DNA of 36,533 nt, taken from NCBI GenBank assembly GCA_016987375.1, contig PJRA01000030.1, positions 329,404 through 365,936 on the forward strand, given 5' to 3'. Shown piece after piece: positions 31,401 to 36,533 of the stretch. Each line of letters begins with the position of its first letter. Positions within the stretch are counted from its first letter, which is position 1. A program made the translations under genes and the position numbers. Under the pieces are notes generated by a model, which was not told the DNA's origin, ran no database searches, and saw only the letters and a program-made list of their open reading frames with translations. This DNA comes from Brachionus koreanus (Eukaryota; Rotifera; Eurotatoria; Ploima; Brachionidae).

Positions 31401-34400
31401 TTGGACAGCAAAGAAAAATTTGTTTTGGATGAAAGTGGCACAAATAACAATGTTGTATCCATAGTTATTCAAGGCTCTAATAGCTCTACAGCTGATGAGA
31501 GCGAGACTAAATTTGATAAATCAAATTTACACATAGACTTGATCAAAGTATCAGAATCGAGAGAACATTTAATAGAGAACGATCATTTGCAACGAGACGA
31601 GTCATCTTACAACATATGCTCGTATACAAACGATCAAGTGGTCACAATTGGTCACAGTATCGAGGACATTTCGGCGGCAACTACAGTTATTGAGCAGCAA
31701 CGGTTTATGCCCGATTGCCAGACATTTTATGTTTCTTCTGAGGCCGATGTAACCGACGATGAAAACCACAGAATTGAGCTTAAAGAATCACAAATGCATT
31801 TGGACATTCCAGCTCTAGACACGGTCAATCAGTCCGAATCAACTGAGCCTTTAATATTGGATAAGCAATTGAACCAAGAGTTGGCTAGTGACAGCAGTGC
31901 TAGTGTTAATAGTGTAAATAGTTCTAGTAATAGCAGTCATTACTCGTTGACAACTAGTGATGAAAACATGGCCAAGAATTTATTAGATAATGAAAATAAT
32001 GATTTGAGCAAAAGTAGCTCGAGTAGTATTGATACTGAAGATATGAATAGAAAAAATATATCTAAAAGTTTGAATTTTTTGGAATCATTGGTAGTGCCAT
32101 CTTACATTGATCCAAATGAGCAAATAGAAGAGTACACCATTTTGTTAGAAAGGCAAAACGAGTTGAATAAAGCTGAATTGATCGAACGTGATCTAATAAA
32201 ATGTTCAAAAGCTCAACTCAGTCCCATGAAAACATCTCAAAGTCTAAATATAGACACAAAATCAATTTGTAAACAAGTAGTACTCAACAGACCAAACGAA
32301 ATTGATTTGTTTTCTACAAACTATCAAAATGAACAGTATGAAAAGGTATTGTATGAACATCAGACTCCAACTCCGGTCGAGAACACGACCGGCTATTTTT
32401 TTGACAAGCGAATCACGTCAAGTAATGAGCCCAGTATGGATCTGTTAGACAAGACCAGCTCTGTCGACAATTCGGAAAAAACAGAATTTAATGTTGATGA
32501 TTTGGTAGTAGATAGTTTGATAAATCAAATAAGTGATCCTGAACATGCCGAAGAGGAAGTGGCAGCAGCGTTCGCCACAGCTTACTTGTTTTCGTCAAAT
32601 GTGAACAGTCAATCGAATGAAGAGATTAAAAGTCAAATTAGCTCGGCAATGGACGATGAACTTTTGGAAGAAAATCGATTTGCTGGTATTGACAATGAAG
32701 CTTATGCTTCTTCTAAATCGTCAAGAGAAAGTGTTATCATAAACTACGATTACGACGACTCGGATGATCAGCATCAAATGAAAATTAAAATTATTCAATC
32801 GAACAATCCATTGCAGTCTCTTGTTTGCTCTTCTTATGATCCCGAGCACTTGGTTCAATCAAATGAATCGTTTGAAAATGAAAATGAAGAATTTGTATCT
32901 TCACAAGCTGAAATTCAGTCAAATAATGATTTGGAAAATTTGATTGATGATTCTAGTATTGAAAACGATTATCTAATCGATAAGGAATCAAATGTAAATG
33001 ATGATATGTTGAACCAGGACAAAGAGCCATTGATAACTGACGAGTATGTGGAAATATTTGAGGAGAAAATTTTGCTAGATGACGATATTGTAATAATATC
33101 GTCAAATAATGATCAAATTAGTACTGCAGAAACAGATCAAAAAAATGGATCAAAAGAAAACTTGGTAACCAAAGATGGTGTAATTCTTGACGATCAGTCA
33201 TTTTTAATCAGCACGCCAGTAAATGAATTGAATAGCCAAATAGCTGCTGTTGATGATCAACAACTTGAACAAACTAAATATTCTCAAGTTGCAAAAGAAC
33301 TTGTCCAAGAAACTCTTAATAAATCGATAGAAAAAGTTCTAAATGAAATTGTTACCGAACAAATTGGTTCGGATAACAACTTGGATAGCTCAAAAAAAGG
33401 TTATTGTACAAATGATGAATTAGAAGAGACAAGACCAGTGTGTCAACTAGAATTAAGTGATAACAAAGAAGAGACGTTCAATAGTGAATCATTAGTAGTG
33501 GCAGATGTTTTAGATGAGTGTCAAAGCGAAAAAGGAGCAGCTTCTGAGGCTCGCAATGAGCCATATTGTGGTGCCATGGTTACACCAATAGTCGTGTTTG
33601 AACATGTAGCTTCAGAGTCAAATTCTGACCAAGAGTTCGATCCAGATCAATTAATCGAAAATTCTTCATCACACGAATCAACAATTGACTTGGATGAACG
33701 GCAAGCTAATCAAATTGCCCAACAATTAGTTGAAAAAATAATCACAAAATCTATTGAAAAATTGAATGAGTTGACCGATAGCAGCAGCAATCAGTCGATA
33801 ATTAAAACTAAATCTGAAAGTGACAATCGATTTGGTCAAAAAGAGGTTCGATTTAGTACACCGAGAACATTGAATGAGGAGAAATCTGACGATTGCTTTG
33901 ACAATCAACTTTCAACACTGCAGCAATTGATAATAAATTCTAATTTTGAAAATACGTTCAATCAAATAAACAAAATGAATAGCCAAAATTCAGAGTCACA
34001 AGATTCAGAGTGCATTGAATTGGAGAGAATTATTGAAGATAGATTGGAAGATGAGCACATGGACGGCTCGAATGACTTTGAATCTAAAATATTAGTCGAG
34101 GCAAAAAATTTATGTGAATTTGTAATTGAAAGTGCTGTCAAATCACTGAATGAAAGTAGTGAAAAATCAACTATCACTGACAATGAGCAAAATACAATTG
34201 ATGAAGAGAAAAAATTTGACAATAAATTCAATGAAAAGTTTAGTCAAATAATTGATGAAATAGAAAATGATCAAAGTGAAATTGCAAGTAAAATTGATGA
34301 GCTAAACTCAGAAGAAAACAAATCATTTGATTTGGTCAGCGAAAATGATTTGTTAGAAGACATGAAGAAGCCTCTGCTAACTTCTTCGTTTATGTCGGAC

Positions 34401-36101
34401 ACTCTACCATCAGACAATGAAACAGACCAAGCTAGCTATCATACAGCTGTAACTGGATTAAATGAATTCAATGAATCGAAGCAAAACTATTCAAGTAGCA
34501 ATTATTTGACTGCCCACGATGATCAAGAGTCAAATTCCCAACAATTGATCACTGCTTCGGATTCATTCTATTCAGCCAATTCAAAATTAAAATCTCTTGA
34601 TTCTTCTCTTCTCAGTTCGTTCTCAAATATGAACAATTCTTACAATAATTTGGACGAGAGCTATTCTACATTGAACGAAACAATTAATTGCTCTGATTTT
34701 GAGCAAACACTTGTCAATGAGACAAACGATGAATCAAAATATGAAGATGTTCATAGTTTTATCAAGGACATACAGCCTTTAATTGAATCCAATATGGAAG
34801 CAAAAGGCAATCAAGAAGAAATATCTATAAATGAACAATGCCCAATGAGTCCAAAACACGATTCAAATCCATCAGCATCATCAAGTGCTTCTTCAGTCGA
34901 CATCAAGTGTCTTGGTGCAAACACTGCCCCCACAAGCACTAGTTCTTCGTCTCCTCTTCAACTGTCAAATAGACAAGACCTCGGAGATAATGTTTCTTGT
35001 ACTTCGTCTATTCTTGAATTTGAAAAAATTGAAGAACAGTGCATGGAGGCCACTGACGATGCTCTTGTTCAAATTGAACAAAAAGATGACTTCAAAGATG
35101 ACTCATATTTTTTCGAGCAAACAGCTATTTTGTCTAATGACTTGAATACAATTTATGAAATAAATGAAAAAGAGTCGTCGTCTTCTACCTCGAGTCCTTT
35201 GGCCAAATCCCAGCTTAAACTAGACTCAAATGAGTTTAAAAAAGAAAGCGTTGCTGGTAAAAGTGACAGAACGAGCCCGAACGAGATCGATCTTAGTATC
35301 GATCTCTCCAAACAAAAGACTAAAAATCAGTCAGCATCAGCAAACACTTCTCCAATGCAATCTCCCACTTGCAGTCGACCCAAAAACATTGGTTCAACTA
35401 GTTCTTTGACTAAACAAGTTCTTCAACTGCAGCAATTGTCAACATCACGCTCTTCTTCTTCTTCATCCATAAAATCAACAGACTCGTTTGAAAATGAACT
35501 AAAGACCAAAGTAAAGATAGACGAAAATAGCTATTTTGCCAAGGTTCGTCAAAATACACCGCCACTTTTGCAAAATAAAAATGAAAATAGTGAGCTTTTG
35601 GATGCAAATTGTGGCATTCGAAAAAAATCATCTAAACGAACATCGAGAACTTCAAGTTCTACATCAAGTACGTCTTCTCACGGAGACAATTCATCAACTA
35701 AAATATCAACACTCAACTCTTCATTGGGCGCTGAAGCCTGTAACATGTCCTCGGCCAATTCTATTAGTACAAAACAGTCAATACTTACTGCCGAAGATTT
35801 GCCTAGTTTTAAAAAATCAACTTTAACCAATTCAGATCAAAATTCGGCTAAAGTTACCAATTCTGTTTCGTCCTCGAATATATCTAGTGATCCATCAAAA
35901 CATGTGTTAAATCAAACTTTAAGTCAATCGACCAATTTTGAGCAAAAAAATGAAATTCATCGTAGCTCCAGTACACATTCGCATCATTCGTCCGATTGTT
36001 ATTGCGGAAAATCATCGCCAACCCTAACACTATCCACTAATATGTCTAATACTAATAACCCTACGTCTAGTTCGTCTTGTTTTAGTTTTACAAGTAATTA
36101 A
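19497..36101 (+). CDS. Giant ankyrin (ANK2/ANK3/UNC-44-type)
   Basis: This is a membrane-skeleton adaptor that links membrane proteins to spectrin. Exons by splice phase: 19497-19544, 19847-19951, 20015-20497, optional 20574-20600, 20789-20887, 21464-22951, 23542-23640, 23696-23879, 24270-24675, optional 24755-24772, 24942-25067, 25293-27469, 27544-27765, 28884-28940, 29532-30047, 30276-30332 and 30619-36101. The optional microexons are left out of the length: the giant isoform is about 3,849 aa. Order of parts: 24 ankyrin repeats, an acidic Ser/Thr/Pro linker, ZU5-ZU5-UPA, a death domain, variable cassettes, then a giant Ser/Asp/Glu/Asn-rich tail. ATG 19497 is the first in its exon. The frame stays open back to the acceptor at 19448, so an upstream coding exon is possible. 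Repeat-exon borders at whole 33-residue units agree with other animal ankyrins. Every junction was chosen by hand from GT-AG sites and frame. Confidence 0.93.
19847..23879 (+). CDS. Ankyrin-repeat membrane-binding domain (24 repeats)
   Basis: Eight exons carry the repeat domain: 19847-19951, 20015-20497, microexon 20574-20600, 20789-20887, 21464-22951, 23542-23640 and 23696-23879, with 19497-19544 supplying the N-terminus. I count 24 repeats of about 33 residues, the canonical ankyrin number. It starts [14 protein letters not shown] and ends [17 protein letters not shown]. Exons 20789-20887 and 23542-23640 are each exactly 99 nt, one repeat, in phase 0. The family binds ion channels, transporters and L1-type adhesion proteins along this solenoid. 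The final exon runs into the linker with T-T-x-x-E-E-K and P-E-T-M before an acidic S-D-S-E-D-E. Confidence 0.96.
20574..20600 (+). CDS. 27-nt microexon between ankyrin repeats 6 and 7
   Basis: Between exons that already join in phase 0 (…L-S-P-E and S-G-F-T-P-L-H) lies a 27-nt segment with a TTTAG acceptor and a consensus GTAAGT donor. It encodes A-R-M-V-N-C-T-T-K. From memory, vertebrate ANK2/ANK3 isoforms have M-M-V-N-R-T-T-E at this same place, between the same two repeats. The match in sequence, position and phase supports a real, old alternative exon. Confidence 0.8.
20888..21463 (+). other. Ankyrin intron
   Basis: A 576-bp phase-0 intron between repeats 7 and 8, T-rich, with no other feature seen. 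Confidence 0.7.
22952..23541 (+). other. Ankyrin intron
   Basis: A 590-bp phase-0 intron between repeats 22 and 23, T-rich near 23090, with no other feature seen. Confidence 0.7.
23880..24269 (+). other. Ankyrin intron
   Basis: A 390-bp phase-1 intron that splits a Gly codon in the linker just after the repeats. No other feature is seen. Confidence 0.7.
24270..25067 (+). CDS. Linker exons between repeats and ZU5
   Basis: Exons 24270-24675 and 24942-25067 encode a flexible linker. The first is rich in S/T-P sites (T-P-K-T-P-K, S-P-Q-T-P-N, P-E-S-P-K), suggesting proline-directed phosphorylation. The second has no recognisable domain and ends in a split Asp codon (GA|T) that joins to [10 protein letters not shown] at the ZU5 start. 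A candidate 18-nt microexon (24755-24772) lies between them. Confidence 0.8.
24755..24772 (+). CDS. Candidate 18-nt microexon
   Basis: AAAATTAGAGTGGAAATT is flanked by a good acceptor (TTTATAACAG) and a GTAAGA donor. Its length keeps the phase-2 frame and would add K-L-E-W-K plus a changed border residue. No homology is known to me; only transcript data can show use. Confidence 0.45.
25293..27469 (+). CDS. Spectrin-binding (ZU5-ZU5-UPA) and death-domain exon
   Basis: One 2,177-nt exon holds the whole spectrin-binding unit. The first ZU5 starts [10 protein letters not shown] and includes I-P-P-K and G-P-V-V-L-E-I-P-H. The Asp-Ala-Arg triplet (25315-25323), needed for spectrin binding in vertebrate ankyrins, is intact. 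The second ZU5 (about 25836-26090) includes [18 protein letters not shown] (about 26120-26760) has Q-W-E-D-I-T-G, V-S-A-R-F-W-L and [13 protein letters not shown]. The death domain (about 26905-27240) starts [12 protein letters not shown] longer acidic stretch then leads to a phase-1 donor at 27470. The first 500 nt are clearly less AT-rich than the rest of the window, which creates long shadow frames on both strands. Confidence 0.95.
27544..27765 (+). CDS. Symmetric phase-1 cassette exon (222 nt)
   Basis: 74 codons between AAAAG and GGTTTG, phase 1 at both ends, so it can be skipped without a frameshift. Acidic, with [11 protein letters not shown] and, near the end, [14 protein letters not shown] (27687-27728). 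The latter fits the loose RII-binding helix pattern of A-kinase anchoring proteins. Confidence 0.8.
27766..28883 (+). other. Ankyrin intron with a MITE
   Basis: A 1,118-bp phase-1 intron, AT-rich. It contains the inverted-repeat element at 28184-28333 and nothing else I can support. Confidence 0.65.
28184..28333. mobile_element. piggyBac-type MITE-like element
   Basis: The left end CACTAGAATGTCCGG and the reverse complement of the right end CACTAGAGTGCCCAG match at 12 of 15 positions. The left flank is TTAA (28180-28183) and the right flank is CTAA (28334-28337), one change from TTAA. TTAA duplication and CACTAG-like ends are typical of piggyBac-derived MITEs. The 150-bp interior is AT-rich and non-coding. 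Confidence 0.55.
28884..28940 (+). CDS. Symmetric phase-1 cassette exon (57 nt)
   Basis: Nineteen codons ([10 protein letters not shown], then D-K-Q-D-T-I-D-H-E) with a TTTTTAG acceptor and a GGTAGA donor. It is phase 1 on both sides, so optional without a frameshift. Confidence 0.7.
29431..29516 (+). CDS. Possible alternative terminal exon
   Basis: A strong acceptor (TTTGTTCTAG) in the right phase opens 28 codons, [12 protein letters not shown], then [12 protein letters not shown], ending at TAA 29514-29516. Use of this site would end the protein soon after the death domain and give a short ankyrin. The next coding exon starts only 15 nt later with a weaker acceptor, so the two sites would compete. 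Confidence 0.4.
29532..30047 (+). CDS. Symmetric phase-1 cassette exon (516 nt)
   Basis: 172 codons. The start is set by an in-frame TAA at 29528-29530 and the TAAG acceptor at 29528-29531, giving G|CC in phase 1; the pyrimidine tract is weak. Content is acidic and Ser/Asn-rich, with a more ordered start ([13 protein letters not shown]). A short helix-like stretch, [11 protein letters not shown], lies near 29888. The donor is at 30048. Confidence 0.7.
30276..30332 (+). CDS. Symmetric phase-1 cassette exon (57 nt)
   Basis: Nineteen codons (D-L-I-Q-E-T-E-T-N, then E-L-E-E-V-E-Q) with a TTTACCAAG acceptor and a GGTTAGT donor. Its phase-1 donor can join either the giant exon (30619) or the small last exon (36351). 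Confidence 0.75.
30619..36101 (+). CDS. Giant exon: acidic Ser/Asn-rich ankyrin tail
   Basis: A 5,483-nt exon (about 1,827 codons) opens in phase 1 after TTTTTTAG and ends at TAA 36099-36101, with AATAAA at 36152-36157. The first 1.4 kb is very acidic ([10 protein letters not shown]). The middle is Ser/Glu/Asn-rich. The last 1 kb is Ser/Thr-rich and more basic, with S-P sites (S-P-M-Q-S-P) and a final Cys-x-Cys (D-C-Y-C-G). Three amphipathic helices at 33285-33353, 33711-33776 and 34089-34154 resemble the PKA RII-docking helix, and K-E-V-R-F (33840-33854) fits a PP1-docking motif. Giant neuronal ankyrin tails position channels and spectrin in axons in other animals. Here the tail follows the death domain. 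Confidence 0.93.
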
Positions 36102-36151
36102 GTGGCCATATAATTGTTTAATGTGATTTAGTTGTTAGTTGATATTGAAAA

Positions 36152-36157
36152 AATAAA
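36152..36157 (+). promoter_or_regulatory. Poly(A) signal of the giant isoform
   Basis: AATAAA 50 nt after the giant-exon stop and upstream of the alternative last exon, so giant and non-giant isoforms probably use different 3' ends. Confidence 0.6.
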
Positions 36158-36350
36158 AAGTTTGTTTATTTGTCTAGATTGAAATATTTAGCGAAGCTTT
36201 TTTCCAAGTCTATCCAGAAAAAAGTTTCTATCTTTTAGATTAATAAGCCAAAAGCATTGACGCTTTAAATGTTTTAGAAAAATACTTTAAAAATGTGAAA
36301 TAAATGTGATTTTTTTTTATTTATTTTAAAATTTTTATATCTTTTTCTAG

Positions 36351-36430
36351 CGGAAAGCAAAGACTTACAGCCGAATGTTGATCAAAAGCAATTGGATGTG
36401 AATTTGCCAAGCGATTCTACTTCTTCATGA
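36351..36430 (+). CDS. Alternative last exon of the non-giant ankyrin isoform
   Basis: After TTTTTCTAG the sequence opens in phase 1 as A-E-S-K-D-L-Q-P-N-V-D-Q-K-Q-L-D-V-N, then S-T-S-S, and ends at TGA 36428-36430. Because the giant exon ends in its own stop, this exon is reachable only by skipping it, for example from 30332. The resulting isoform is about 2,048 aa. No AATAAA is visible before the window ends. Confidence 0.65.
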
Positions 36431-36533
36431 TTTAATTATTATTAGAATTTTTTTTTTCAAATTAGACTGAGAAAAAAATGTTTCCGTTTATTTAGATTTT
36501 AAATTAGATTTTTAATCAAGTTTACTCAATGTG

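Noticed and set aside
33726..34231. Minus-strand frames opposite the giant exon
   Set aside because: Mirror of Ser/Asn-rich codons in the sense frame; no signals.
1..36533. CRISPR arrays, bacterial operons, phage genes
   Set aside because: No direct-repeat/spacer array or prokaryotic signals; introns and gene content are animal.

Overview
This is a stretch of nuclear DNA from an animal. It is very AT-rich, its genes have introns, many introns are only 53-63 bp, and the gene set is metazoan (mitochondrial proteins, PA2G4, a neuropeptide-type GPCR, a peptide prohormone and a neuronal-type ankyrin). The tiny introns, AT bias and compact genes suggest a small invertebrate. A monogonont rotifer is my leading guess, but other small-genome invertebrates cannot be excluded without a database search.

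Layout. 1-1295: non-coding, holding a 632-bp element with long terminal inverted repeats (169-800). 1296-1848 (+): SDHC, two exons. 2065-2758 (+): unrecognised hydrophilic protein, two exons. About 3440-3750: decayed LINE tail. 6371-4946 (-): PA2G4/EBP1, five exons. 9811-11508 (+): single-exon peptide-type GPCR with a very long third intracellular loop. 13350-13705 (-): two related, decayed exon-like segments. 14695-14213 (-): MRPS10. 15357-15710 (+): short secreted prohormone ending in a Gly-Arg-Lys amidation signal. About 19449-36430 (+): one large ankyrin gene.

The ankyrin gene fills the right half. I could chain its exons by frame and splice phase: a start exon, 24 ankyrin repeats, an acidic/Ser linker, one large exon with ZU5-ZU5-UPA-death domain, a series of symmetric phase-1 cassette exons, and a 5.5-kb 'giant' exon with its own stop and poly(A) signal. 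A small alternative last exon follows (36351-36430). The spliced giant isoform is about 3,849 aa and the isoform skipping the giant exon about 2,048 aa. The giant exon lies after the death domain, as described for Drosophila Ank2 and C. elegans UNC-44; in vertebrate ANK2/ANK3 it lies before it.

The most interesting signal is inside the giant tail. Three helices about 130 residues apart look like one another and like the RII-docking amphipathic helix of A-kinase anchoring proteins, with a PP1-type K-x-V-x-F motif between the second and third. Further consensus matches lie in an upstream cassette exon and at the start of the giant exon. This suggests the tail may anchor PKA (and perhaps PP1) on the spectrin-ankyrin lattice. 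It is a hypothesis from pattern only. Other points of note are a conserved 27-nt microexon between ankyrin repeats 6 and 7, a candidate 18-nt microexon in the linker, two MITE-like elements, and the GPCR lying near the amidated-peptide gene.
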